NCBI GenBank assembly: GCA_910579525.1
Contig: CAJTUK010000003.1
Location: 186,001-250,000 of the forward strand
Origin: an uncultured Christensenella sp.
GTDB lineage: Bacteria; Bacillota; Clostridia; Christensenellales; Borkfalkiaceae
Length of the DNA: 64,000 nucleotides
Reading direction: 5' to 3'
A model generated the notes under the pieces. It was not told where the DNA came from. It saw only the letters and a program-made list of their open reading frames with translations, and did not search any database. Shown in pieces: positions 50,344-58,069 of the stretch (positions within the stretch are counted from its first letter, which is position 1; each line of letters opens with the position of its first letter). A program made the position numbers and the translations under genes.

Positions 50344-52434
50344 TTATATTATGTTTTTTAGCAAAACCGAATTTTTGTTTTCGATTTCAAGTTTCATCTT
50401 TTTATAATGTTCGTTTTTTTCGGGCTCGTCAATCCGCATACAGTATTTCATATAGCACTGCAAAAATTTCAAGAGCTTGTCTTTTTGGAACTCACCGGTC
50501 TGTTTAGGAGCGGTAACAGTCAGCCACATGTCTTCAACCGGTTTTTGGTATGTAGAAAGAGCGGGTTGCACGTAACCGAATTCAAGACGTTTAAAGTTGT
50601 TTTTATGCCAAAAATTTAAATATTTTTTGTCGGGAGCAATGTTCTTTTCCGGAGTTTCCGCTTCGCAAAAAATATTTTCCACGTTTTTGAATTTGTTTTT
50701 ATTGGCGTCGTAAGACAGCATGGCAAGAACCTGTTTATAAATCGCGGTACCTTTTCCGCAAGCCTGCAAGTTAGGCTTAACCGCAATAAACTCTATTACC
50801 GCGCTGTTCGTTTTTTTGAAATAATCAAAAATCGCGCCGCCCACTACGCTGCCGTTTTCGTCTTTTGCAACTAATATGTGATAAACGTATTCGGGGTGAT
50901 TTTCACCGTGTTTTAAATACCACATAATATTGTCAAAAGATTCCCTCTCGTTTTCGTCGGTAAAACATTCCAGATAAACGTCTGTGTAAAACGCCGCAAG
51001 GTCGGATATCGAATTTTTTTCTTCCGCTTTAACGTGTACAAAATCGAGTTTATTCGACTGTGCAAAAAAGTTATCAAACGAAGAAAATACGATAAAAGGC
51101 GGCCGCTTCGATTCCATTATTATGTGTTTTTCTATCATATCGCCCAAACTACTGCCCGACGCGACAATTTTAGAATAAATCTCTTTGCACTCGGCGGCAA
51201 TTTTATCGTTAAAAGCCGTTACGAATCTGTATCGGCGTCCGGCGAATTCCGGTTTTGACAAAATTTCTTCAAAGTGTTTTAAACTCTTGTCTATCAGTGT
51301 TTTTATTAAAAAGTTATACGCGTTTTTATCGGTGAGATTTGCGTGTTCAAAAAACGCCACGCACTTTTCGGGGTGGAATTCGGGCGAAGAATCGTCCTCG
51401 ATTTCGAATAACAACCATACGTAAGCGGTGCAATAATATTTTTTTGCTTTAAAGTTCATGCAGGGAGAGTATTCGTCTATCTGCGCCGCAAACGAAAATT
51501 CGCCGTTTTCGGTTTTATCATAAAAATAAAGGTTTTCGGGGTTTGTAAATTCCCGTATTTTTTTATAATAAGCCTTCTTTTCGTAAATTGTAATGTCCGT
51601 GGTCAACAGCGCTCCATACCGTCGCTCTTCGTTTGCGTCAAACTTTTCCCGCAGCCGTTCCATTACGTCGGAATTCATGTCGGCAACGGCGGGGAGCGAG
51701 TTGCTCTCGTCGCCGTAAGAAATCTGGCATAATCCCGCCCAACAATTTCTGTAATCCAGCTCGTAACTGGGTCCCCATAACAGCCAGTCAAAAGTGAAGT
51801 ACAACTCGCTCGTTAAAATGCTTACAGAGGGGTCGGAAACGTTTTCCGATATGTACGCGGTGGAAACGTAACGCTTAATAAATTCTTCCCAGTTTTCTTC
51901 GTATTTCGAAAGCAACCCTGTCAAAAGGCAGGAAGGAGTGGCATAAGCCTCCTCGATTCGTATTTTTATCACCCAGCCCGTTACGCTCTCCCTTATCCCG
52001 AACGTCTTTTTAACTTTTTTGTCGTTTATATAATTAAAATATCTCTCTGTCGCACAAGAAAAATTTTTCCCCAATAAAACCGTGCAGTTCGGTATGGAAT
52101 AAACCAGTTCTGAACGGTTTTCGTTATAAAACGTTTTAAATTCGTTTATTATGGTTTTCCATTCGCCGGAAACGGTGCTGTATCCCTGCGTCTTCAATAT
52201 GGCGAATTCGATAAACGCCCTTTTTTTCAATACGGATTTGCGGCAAATAAAAAGAACTTTCAACCTCGCCCAAACGCCGAGTCCGCAAGGCGACAGTACT
52301 GCTTTTAACCCTTTATTGTATTTGTTGAACATAAGTATAAAAAAGGTTATCGCCGACGCCGCAAGCGCAATCAATTCCAGCGTATTTAAAAATAAAGACA
52401 AATTAGATGCAAACAGATTTATTATTTCGGGCAT
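50344..52434 (-). CDS. large membrane protein with C-terminal GNAT acetyltransferase domain
   Basis: 696 residues from the ATG at 52434, which has AAAGGAA upstream; the frame extends to 52494 over the promoter. One N-terminal membrane helix (about 14-34) is followed by a 400-residue middle region with no family I recognise, rich in aromatic residues. Residues about 480-650 form a GNAT fold: DLAAFYTDVYLECF, VYHILVAKDENGSVVGGAIF, VIEFIAVKPNLQACGKGTAI (acetyl-CoA loop Q-A-C-G-K-G-T) and FWHKNNFKRLEFGY. It may acetylate a small molecule or protein near the membrane. Substrate unknown. Own promoter. Confidence 0.75.
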   Translation of the reverse strand: MPEIINLFASNLSLFLNTLELIALAASAITFFILMFNKYNKGLKAVLSPCGLGVWARLKVLFICRKSVLKKRAFIEFAILKTQGYSTVSGEWKTIINEFKTFYNENRSELVYSIPNCTVLLGKNFSCATERYFNYINDKKVKKTFGIRESVTGWVIKIRIEEAYATPSCLLTGLLSKYEENWEEFIKRYVSTAYISENVSDPSVSILTSELYFTFDWLLWGPSYELDYRNCWAGLCQISYGDESNSLPAVADMNSDVMERLREKFDANEERRYGALLTTDITIYEKKAYYKKIREFTNPENLYFYDKTENGEFSFAAQIDEYSPCMNFKAKKYYCTAYVWLLFEIEDDSSPEFHPEKCVAFFEHANLTDKNAYNFLIKTLIDKSLKHFEEILSKPEFAGRRYRFVTAFNDKIAAECKEIYSKIVASGSSLGDMIEKHIIMESKRPPFIVFSSFDNFFAQSNKLDFVHVKAEEKNSISDLAAFYTDVYLECFTDENERESFDNIMWYLKHGENHPEYVYHILVAKDENGSVVGGAIFDYFKKTNSAVIEFIAVKPNLQACGKGTAIYKQVLAMLSYDANKNKFKNVENIFCEAETPEKNIAPDKKYLNFWHKNNFKRLEFGYVQPALSTYQKPVEDMWLTVTAPKQTGEFQKDKLLKFLQCYMKYCMRIDEPEKNEHYKKMKLEIENKNSVLLKNII

Positions 52435-52465
52435 TTGTGTTTTTCCTTTGTAATCTCTCTGATTT

Positions 52466-52494
52466 ATTTTAGCAGTAAATCCGCAAAAAATCAA
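52466..52494 (-). promoter_or_regulatory. promoter of the GNAT membrane protein gene
   Basis: TTGATT (52489-52494, minus strand), 17-base spacer, TAAAAT (52466-52471). The -35 touches the terminator stem of the upstream gene. Confidence 0.65.
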
Positions 52495-52523
52495 TACGCC
52501 CGCAATATTTTGCGGGCGTATTT
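52491..52523 (-). terminator. intrinsic terminator of the ECF gene
   Basis: AATACGCCCGCAA/TTGCGGGCGTATT stem; on the minus strand followed by GATTTTTTG. Confidence 0.8.
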
Positions 52524-52524
52524 C

Positions 52525-53145
52525 TTACGTTGTTTTTTCTCCGCCGTCTTCGGCGTTCTCATCCGGCGCGGACTTTTTCTTTCTCTCGTTCAAAATTTCT
52601 CTTCTAAAATCCGGCAACAGGTTGTTTTTTTCAAGCTGTCTTTTAAACGTGGTCGCGTAACACAGCGTAACCGCTATGCCTATGCCTATGGCCTCCTGAA
52701 TAATATTCCTAGGTATGCTCGCAACGGCAACGGGCGTGCCTCTTGTCAGGCAGCGGTATGCAAAGTATCCCAAAACCACTATAACCGCGCCGGCAAGCGA
52801 AAACACCGTCGCTTTCGCCCACTCGTACTTTTTAAACTTTTCAGGCAAAACAAAGTTAATCAGCGCCGAAACTGCCGCGCCCTGCAATCCGTGTATAAAC
52901 AGGGAGGGGATCATCATTTCCGGCGACATAAAAACGTCGTACAAAAGCGAGCCTATTCCTCCGGCAATAAACGCGGCTAACGGATCCAACAAAAACGCGG
53001 CGATCAAAACAACGCCGTCTACCCAATAAATTCTACCCGCGGGCGTAGGTATCGCGGGTATAAAGTTTGTCGCAACCACCAGCGCGGTCATAACGGCGGT
53101 GTACGCTATCCATTTAGTGGTAAAAAAAGCCGTCTTGTTCTTCAT
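52525..53145 (-). CDS. ECF transporter S component, possibly pyridoxine (PdxU-like)
   Basis: 206 residues, five to six membrane helices, with an ATNFIPAIPTPAGRIYWVDG motif and a GIGSLLYDVFMSPEMM segment typical of ECF S subunits. GAGG precedes the ATG. It is divergent from a MocR/PdxR-type regulator, and in other Bacillota such pairs handle vitamin B6. The substrate is therefore inferred, not read from the protein. The C-terminal 25 residues are charged. Confidence 0.75.
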   Translation of the reverse strand: MKNKTAFFTTKWIAYTAVMTALVVATNFIPAIPTPAGRIYWVDGVVLIAAFLLDPLAAFIAGGIGSLLYDVFMSPEMMIPSLFIHGLQGAAVSALINFVLPEKFKKYEWAKATVFSLAGAVIVVLGYFAYRCLTRGTPVAVASIPRNIIQEAIGIGIAVTLCYATTFKRQLEKNNLLPDFRREILNERKKKSAPDENAEDGGEKTT

Positions 53146-53193
53146 TTTTTCAGCCTCGTAAAATTTATTCCGTTGACTATTATATCACGGAGT

Positions 53194-53235
53194 GGTATTA
53201 TTATTGTAACCAAAACAAAACTATTTTTTAATACC
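53194..53235. promoter_or_regulatory. intergenic operator candidate between ECF and MocR genes
   Basis: GGTATTA (53194-53200) and TAATACC (53229-53235) are inverted repeats flanking TTGTAAC. TTGTAA-N17-TTTAAT is the probable plus-strand promoter of the MocR gene, giving a leader of a few bases only. Confidence 0.5.
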
Positions 53236-53243
53236 AGATTATT

Positions 53244-54575
53244 ATGTTCGATTTCGATGCCGACTGCAAAAACAAATACTACACTCTCTATAAAACGCTC
53301 CGCGCCGAGATTCTGCGCGGCAAAATAAAAAAGGGAGAAAAGCTCCCTTCAAAGCGCGCCCTCTCGCGTGACGCGGGCGTCAGCGTGGTCACCGTCCAGC
53401 TCGCTTACGAACAGCTCGAAGCCGAGGGATATATCCGTGCGGAAGAGCGCCGCGGCTACTTTGTCGAAGAGGTAAATTCCCTTACCGGCAGGGCGCCGCG
53501 CCCGTCCGTCAAAACGGAAGAGGAAGAAGACAAGCCCGCCTTCCGTTGCGACCTCACAAAAGGCACTATCCCCCCTGATATGTTCCCGTTTTCAACTTGG
53601 GCAAGACTTATGCGCGGCGTGCTTGCTGATTGCGGCGAGCACCTTTTGGAGCGCGTTCCGTGTTCGGGCGACCGCGAACTGAAAGAGGCTATTTCAAATT
53701 ATCTTTACCGTTCCCGCGGCATAGACGCCGACCCGCGTTACGTAGTCGTGGGCGCGGGCGCGGAATACCTTTACGGGGTAATAGTCCAGCTTCTCGGGCG
53801 CGATACGGTTTTCGCGGTGGAAAATCCCTGCTATCTCAAAATTCCGTTCACATATTCGCTCAACGGCGCAAAATGGACGCCTGTAACCGTCGGGGAGAGG
53901 GGGATGGACGTTTCCGCTTTAAAAATCAGCGGGGCGAGCGCGGCGCACGTTTCGCCGTCCCACCAGTTCCCTACGGGCGCGGTCATGCCCGTATCCGTTC
54001 GGGCGGAACTTGTTGAGTGGGCGCACGCTTTCGGCGGGTATATTATAGAGGACGATTACGACAGCGAGTTCCGCTTAACGGGCAAACCGTTGCAAAGCCT
54101 TTTCAGCCTGTGCCCCGAAAAGGTAATTTATTTGAACACTTTTTCAAAGAGCCTTGCGCCTTCTATGAGGTTAGGCTATATGATTTTGCCGCCCGAACTC
54201 TATAAAAGGTATGTCGAGTTGTTTTCGTCAAGCGCAAACTCCGTGCCTCTGTTCGAACAAAAAGCCCTTGCTAAAATGCTCGAAGGCGGATACTTCGAGA
54301 GGCACGTATCAAGACTGAAAAACTACTACCGCGGCGTGCGCAAGTTGTTGTTGGACAGGCTTACGGGCGTATCTTTTTTCGGCGATACGGGCAGCGGTCT
54401 GCATCTTACCGCAAAATTTAAAGGACTCACGGACGAAGACATAAAGTCGTCCGCTCTCGCCCGCGGAGTAAATATAAAATGCGTAAACGACTATCTCGCC
54501 GCACCCGTGCAGGGGTTCGAAGGCATGGCGGTTATAAACTACGCCGGACTCACGCCTGAACTTCTCGGGCAATGA
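53244..54575 (+). CDS. MocR/PdxR-type GntR regulator with aminotransferase-like domain
   Basis: 443 residues. A GntR winged helix (LPSKRALSRDAGVSVVTVQL then AYEQLEAEGYI, residues about 30-75) is fused to a class I aminotransferase fold; YLNTFSKSLAPSMRLGY carries the Lys that binds pyridoxal phosphate. Such regulators sense PLP and control vitamin B6, GABA or related genes. Divergent from an ECF S component, its likely target. No Shine-Dalgarno is visible. Confidence 0.92.
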   Translation: MFDFDADCKNKYYTLYKTLRAEILRGKIKKGEKLPSKRALSRDAGVSVVTVQLAYEQLEAEGYIRAEERRGYFVEEVNSLTGRAPRPSVKTEEEEDKPAFRCDLTKGTIPPDMFPFSTWARLMRGVLADCGEHLLERVPCSGDRELKEAISNYLYRSRGIDADPRYVVVGAGAEYLYGVIVQLLGRDTVFAVENPCYLKIPFTYSLNGAKWTPVTVGERGMDVSALKISGASAAHVSPSHQFPTGAVMPVSVRAELVEWAHAFGGYIIEDDYDSEFRLTGKPLQSLFSLCPEKVIYLNTFSKSLAPSMRLGYMILPPELYKRYVELFSSSANSVPLFEQKALAKMLEGGYFERHVSRLKNYYRGVRKLLLDRLTGVSFFGDTGSGLHLTAKFKGLTDEDIKSSALARGVNIKCVNDYLAAPVQGFEGMAVINYAGLTPELLGQ

Positions 54576-54577
54576 AA

Positions 54578-54606
54578 AAGCGCCGAAGCATAGCCTCGGC
54601 GCCGTA
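54578..54606. terminator. bidirectional terminator
   Basis: GCGCCGA/TCGGCGC stem with nine-base loop, A-run on one side and TATTTT on the other; it closes both the MocR gene and the small-ORF transcript. Confidence 0.75.
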
Positions 54607-54644
54607 TTTTGGTTTTTAGTGTTGCCTTGTCTGCGTAGTTCGGT

Positions 54645-54740
54645 TTAGAAACCGCCGCGCATAGTATTGAAAAGGCAAGCGTAGAAAAGAAGGTTTCTCG
54701 TCTGGTTTTCTTCTTCGTCTCTGAACATCTGGTTAAACAT
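54645..54740 (-). CDS. small ORF, 31 codons
   Basis: Starts MFNQMFRDEEENQT and ends NTMRGGF; GGAG lies eight bases before the ATG at 54740. An in-frame ATG at 54776 would give 43 residues but is badly spaced from AAGGG. Acidic N-terminus, aromatic middle. Second of two short ORFs in one minus-strand transcript. No family recognised. Confidence 0.5.
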   Translation of the reverse strand: MFNQMFRDEEENQTRNLLFYACLFNTMRGGF

Positions 54741-54805
54741 TTCAATATCTCCGTTTTTATTTTTTATTTCTATCATTTCCCTTATTGTCTTAAGTTGGTC
54801 AAAAA

Positions 54806-54901
54806 TTATCTTGCGCAGTTTAAAGCAACGTAGTCAAGACAAGAAAACCCGAGGTTTTCTACTTTAACGTCAAGCTCGTTCAACTCTTCATAAATATTCA
54901 T
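54806..54901 (-). CDS. small ORF, 31 codons, strong ribosome-binding site
   Basis: Starts MNIYEELNELDVKVENLG and ends ALNCAR; AAGGAGG is ideally placed before the ATG. The reading frame is open further upstream but without a usable start codon. Acidic amphipathic helix likely. It is first in a transcript from a consensus promoter, followed by the ORF at 54645. Function unknown. Confidence 0.55.
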   Translation of the reverse strand: MNIYEELNELDVKVENLGFSCLDYVALNCAR

Positions 54902-55033
54902 ATCACAACCTCCTTGTGAGTAATAACGTTTTTGTTTTTCGCTTTCGAAAAAAGTTTTTTCAATTGCGGCGGTCAGGTGTTTTTTCTCTTTTAAATCCGC
55001 TTCGTTTACTGCCTTCTTCCTGATTGCAGTTGC

Positions 55034-55062
55034 AGTATAGCATTTGTATTTTTGTTAGTCAA
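55034..55062 (-). promoter_or_regulatory. promoter of the small-ORF transcript
   Basis: TTGACT (55057-55062, minus strand), 17-base spacer, TATACT (55034-55039); leader of about 125 bases. Confidence 0.75.
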
Positions 55063-55074
55063 TAACATTTGCAA

Positions 55075-55286
55075 AAATTTTTTAAATTTAATTTTTGTTA
55101 GTTTCTAACACTAATTTATGTTAATATCGATAATTTTTGTGAATTTAACGATTGTCTCTAAATTTTTTGATAAAAAATAACAAAATTAACAAAAAATTGT
55201 TAATTTTATCAAAGGCGTCGCTTTATTTGTTAATTGTGTTAAATTTTGTTTGGAATATCTTTCATCGGTTAAAAAAATACTTAAAA
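55075..55286. promoter_or_regulatory. AT-rich intergenic region with inverted repeats
   Basis: No gene. It contains GTTAG-TTT-CTAAC (55097-55109), an 11-bp inverted repeat AAAATTAACAA-AAAA-TTGTTAATTTT (55182-55207) and further GTTAA boxes near 55119, 55230 and 55237. It lies just upstream of the small-ORF promoter, so these may be regulator sites. Confidence 0.45.
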
Positions 55287-55326
55287 ACCGCCCCTGAAAA
55301 CTCGGTTTAAAGGGGCGGTTTTTATA
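55284..55326 (-). terminator. terminator of the M23 gene
   Basis: AACCGCCCCT/AGGGGCGGTT stem with T runs on the minus-strand side. Confidence 0.85.
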
Positions 55327-55343
55327 AAGTATGGGGGATAGGG

Positions 55344-55991
55344 TTATTTTGAAATAATATTGAGATATTTGTCGGGGTCCTGCATAATATTATTTTCATA
55401 CACTTCAAAGTGCAGGTGGTCGCCGCTGGCGTTTTCCGCGCCGGTAGCCTTCAACACTTTGCCAATAACGTCCCCGCGGGAAATTTCCGTTCCTTCTTTA
55501 AGGTTTTCCGCAGGTTCCACGTATTTATAAACGGTTACAATTCCGTTTGCGTGCTCTATCGTTACCACTCCGCCGTAAAGTCTGTCGTCGGTCACAACGC
55601 TCTTGATTTTTCCGTCAACCGCGGCTAAAACTTCCGAGCCCGCTTCGCACCCGAAGTCCATTCCCTCGTGCAAACAATATCTGTCAAGCGTTTTATCGTG
55701 AGCGAACACGTGCGCCTGTGTGAGGTTAACCGTCTTTACGGGTACTATAAATTCGTACTTGGTAGAGGTGTCAACGTGGTCGCCGTCGTCGGGTTTGTCT
55801 GGTTTATCGGGGTTGTTCGGATTGTTATCGTCGGGGTTGTCGATAACGGGTCCGTTGTCAACGTTGTTTCCGCGCACCGCAAATACCACGCCTACGGTGA
55901 TGCCGGCGATTACCAGAAGGCAAGCCGCCAAAACGAGGTAATACGTTATAATTTTCTTTTTAGTGGGTTTGTTCTTTTCGTTGTTTTTCAT
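55344..55991 (-). CDS. SpoIIQ-like M23 peptidase-fold membrane protein
   Basis: 215 residues with AAAGGAG upstream. One N-terminal membrane helix (about 17-38), a Pro/Asp/Asn-rich linker, then a LytM/M23 domain (about 80-215) with HEGMDFGCEAG (metal-binding His and Asp) and HLHFEVYENN, so the zinc ligands look complete. In sporulating Clostridia such proteins (SpoIIQ) form the forespore channel with SpoIIIAH; otherwise it would be a wall hydrolase. The preceding gene encodes a small exported protein, a common neighbour arrangement. Confidence 0.8.
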   Translation of the reverse strand: MKNNEKNKPTKKKIITYYLVLAACLLVIAGITVGVVFAVRGNNVDNGPVIDNPDDNNPNNPDKPDKPDDGDHVDTSTKYEFIVPVKTVNLTQAHVFAHDKTLDRYCLHEGMDFGCEAGSEVLAAVDGKIKSVVTDDRLYGGVVTIEHANGIVTVYKYVEPAENLKEGTEISRGDVIGKVLKATGAENASGDHLHFEVYENNIMQDPDKYLNIISK

Positions 55992-56035
55992 TTTTTATCT
56001 CCTTTTATTTTTTGACCGCCTTTCGGCTTTAAATA

Positions 56036-56455
56036 TCAGTAGCCGCCGAAAATAATGGGGGAGGCCACTATCGCCGTATCGTCCCGCACACAGATATGCA
56101 GGTTTATTCTTTCGCCGCGCAGCTCTACAAAATAGGGTAAATCGGCGCGGCAGTAATAATTAACGCTGTCGGAAAGCTCTTCTTTAAACAATATTTCCCC
56201 GTCGTATTGTTTCAAAAAACTTTCGATGTCAAGATTTTGATATTCGCAGCTTTCCCCGCAAACGTTTTTCAAAAATATTTTTGCCGTTTTCGGGCTTTTG
56301 TCGGCTTTAACCACCTTACAATCCTGCGAACTCGTTCCGCAATAAAAGGTATAACCGCTGCCGCCCTCGAAGCACAGGCGTTGCGGCAGTACGCCCACGC
56401 CCGTCATAACTACGGCGGAGGCTATAATAACGAATACGAGTTTCAACGTTTTCAT
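56036..56455 (-). CDS. exported hypothetical protein
   Basis: 139 residues; an N-terminal signal or anchor segment (about 5-24) is followed by a soluble domain with five cysteines (positions about 28, 39, 46, 68, 72). No family recognised with confidence; position just before a SpoIIQ-like gene would fit a YwmB-type sporulation protein, but the length is much shorter. No strong Shine-Dalgarno (AAAGGTA only). Confidence 0.6.
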   Translation of the reverse strand: MKTLKLVFVIIASAVVMTGVGVLPQRLCFEGGSGYTFYCGTSSQDCKVVKADKSPKTAKIFLKNVCGESCEYQNLDIESFLKQYDGEILFKEELSDSVNYYCRADLPYFVELRGERINLHICVRDDTAIVASPIIFGGY

Positions 56456-56589
56456 ATTTTTACCTTTCTGCGGCTCTCCTTAAATTCGTATACTTCCGTT
56501 ATTGCCCTTAAAAAAAAGTTTAAACGGCAAAACAAAAAAATTTTTCTCAAATTCTCATTCTTGCGTAAGTTTTTAAAAGCGCAACAAAA

Positions 56590-56614
56590 AAAGACGGCTG
56601 TAAACCGTCTTTCA
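56590..56614 (-). terminator. terminator of corA-fmdB
   Basis: AGACGG/CCGTCT stem with TTTTTT on the minus-strand side. Confidence 0.75.
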
Positions 56615-56635
56615 ATTTAAATTATATTCTACGTT

Positions 56636-56833
56636 TCAACCGCATCCGCCGCAGGTTTTGCAGTTGCCGGAGCACTTTTTAACCTGCTTTCCCGTAGAAG
56701 AAAACATTGCGCCGGAATAGCACCGTTCCGCCGTCTTTCCGCAATCGGGGCAAAAAACCTCCGTCTGCGCGCTCTTAACCAACTCTTCAAACTCTTTTCC
56801 GCAGTTTTTACAGCGGTATTGCAGTATTGGCAT
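56636..56833 (-). CDS. FmdB-family zinc-ribbon protein
   Basis: 65 residues: QYRCKNCGKEFE and VFCPDCGKTAERCYSG form the FmdB zinc ribbon, followed by a Ser-rich link and a Cys-rich tail (CSGNCKTCGGCG). The family is widespread, of unproven role. Start is separated from the corA stop by one base (TGAAATG), so the two are coupled. Confidence 0.85.
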   Translation of the reverse strand: MPILQYRCKNCGKEFEELVKSAQTEVFCPDCGKTAERCYSGAMFSSTGKQVKKCSGNCKTCGGCG

Positions 56834-56834
56834 T

Positions 56835-57845
56835 TCAGTTTTTGTCCTTTAAGTTCTTTTTGTCTTTTTTGCGCTTTTTGCGTAAGCGTTGCAGTTTTTC
56901 AAAAGGATTGCCCTTAATTATGAGTATCGCCAGTGCCGCGGTAATAACGGCGGTAGCCCCGATAACCAGCCAAAACCACCCTGTTTCCCAAAAAGTAACT
57001 CCGTTTTCGCCGGGTACCGGCATATTCATTCCCCAGAACCCCGCAATCATCGTGGGTACCGCAAGCAAAATCGTTATAATCGTCAGCTTGCGCATCGTGT
57101 CGTTGGAATTGTTTGAAATTACCGAGCCGTAAGCGTCCATGGTAACGCTCAAAATATTTTTGTAAATGTTACAGGTCTCTATCGCCTGCTTGTTTTCTAT
57201 GCTCACGTCCTCGTACAGGTCCTGATAATCTTCGCGAGTGGAAACGGCCTCCATTTTAGACAGTTTTTCGTGCACCCTCTCGTTAGAATTCAAAGAGGTG
57301 GAAAAGTACACCAGCGAGTTCTGCAAATCCAAAAGCTGAATAATTTCCGCGTTTTTCATCGTCTTGCCCGCCTCGTTCTGTATGCGGTGGTTTTTGCGGT
57401 CTATCTGTTTAAGACAATACAAAAACCGTTTCGCGTTGTCCAGCATAAACGTGAGCGCAAAGTGTACGGGCTTGTCGCAAAAAATCTTTTCCCTGCCCGT
57501 AATAAAGTCCTTCAACACGGTGTTGCCCTTCAAACTGACGGTTATAATACACCGCTTGTTATATATTATAGATAGGGGAAGGGTGGTATAAACGTCACCG
57601 TTGGCGCTCTCTTCCAGAATGGGGCAGTCCACTACGAACATGCTGCACCCCTCGTCAAACTCCGAACGCGCGCGTTCCTCTTCGTCCAGCGCGGCTTTAA
57701 TCATATCCTCGGGCACTCCCGAAAGTTTAGCCACGTCCTCGCACTCGTCGTCGGTGGGGTTTACCATGTCCACCCAGCACGAGTTACGGAAAATATCCGT
57801 CTTTTCGAGCTTCCCGTTTTCAAGGGAAATAAAAAACTTGACCAT
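56835..57845 (-). CDS. corA: CorA-family magnesium transporter
   Basis: 336 residues from the ATG at 57845 with GAGG upstream; the open frame extends to 57905 through the leader hairpin. A cytoplasmic funnel domain (1-270) is followed by two membrane helices and the FWGMNMPVPGENG segment between them, which contains the Gly-Met-Asn pore motif. Transports Mg2+ (or Co2+/Ni2+) as a pentamer. The leader contains a terminator-like hairpin, see the separate entry. Confidence 0.94.
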   Translation of the reverse strand: MVKFFISLENGKLEKTDIFRNSCWVDMVNPTDDECEDVAKLSGVPEDMIKAALDEEERARSEFDEGCSMFVVDCPILEESANGDVYTTLPLSIIYNKRCIITVSLKGNTVLKDFITGREKIFCDKPVHFALTFMLDNAKRFLYCLKQIDRKNHRIQNEAGKTMKNAEIIQLLDLQNSLVYFSTSLNSNERVHEKLSKMEAVSTREDYQDLYEDVSIENKQAIETCNIYKNILSVTMDAYGSVISNNSNDTMRKLTIITILLAVPTMIAGFWGMNMPVPGENGVTFWETGWFWLVIGATAVITAALAILIIKGNPFEKLQRLRKKRKKDKKNLKDKN

Positions 57846-57860
57846 AAGCGTTTCCTCAAT

Positions 57861-57913
57861 AAAAAAATGCACGGAATTAATTCCGTGCACGAAAAACGCC
57901 CGCATACGGAATT
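57861..57913 (-). promoter_or_regulatory. candidate terminator/antiterminator leader of corA
   Basis: On the minus strand a 22-base perfect palindrome (TGCACGGAATT/AATTCCGTGCA, 57868-57889) is followed by seven T, only about 16 bases before the corA ATG. Just upstream, AATTCCGTATGC (57902-57913) can instead pair with the 5' arm, which would prevent the hairpin. This is the layout of an attenuator. Confidence 0.6.
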
Positions 57914-57984
57914 AGTTTCTTAAAATTAAATTGCAACAACTGTCCGGAACGTCCATTATCTGCTCCCGAAAAAATATTACAACC

Positions 57985-58013
57985 ACTATAACACATTATA
58001 TTTTAATTTGCAA
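57985..58013 (-). promoter_or_regulatory. promoter of corA
   Basis: TTGCAA (58008-58013, minus strand), 17-base spacer, TATAGT (57985-57990); leader about 130 bases. Confidence 0.7.
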
Positions 58014-58027
58014 CTAATAGTTAAAAA

Positions 58028-58062
58028 AAATTCCCCCGCGGAATAATTCCACAGGGGAGGGA
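58028..58062 (-). terminator. terminator of the Sel1 gene
   Basis: CCCC-TGTGGAAT/ATTCCGCG-GGGG stem, then a run of eight T on the minus strand. Confidence 0.8.
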
Positions 58063-58069
58063 TTAAAAT

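Noticed and set aside
54539..54745. 68-codon minus-strand frame over the end of the MocR gene
   Set aside because: It overlaps the terminator and the 31-codon ORF in another frame and has no ribosome-binding site.
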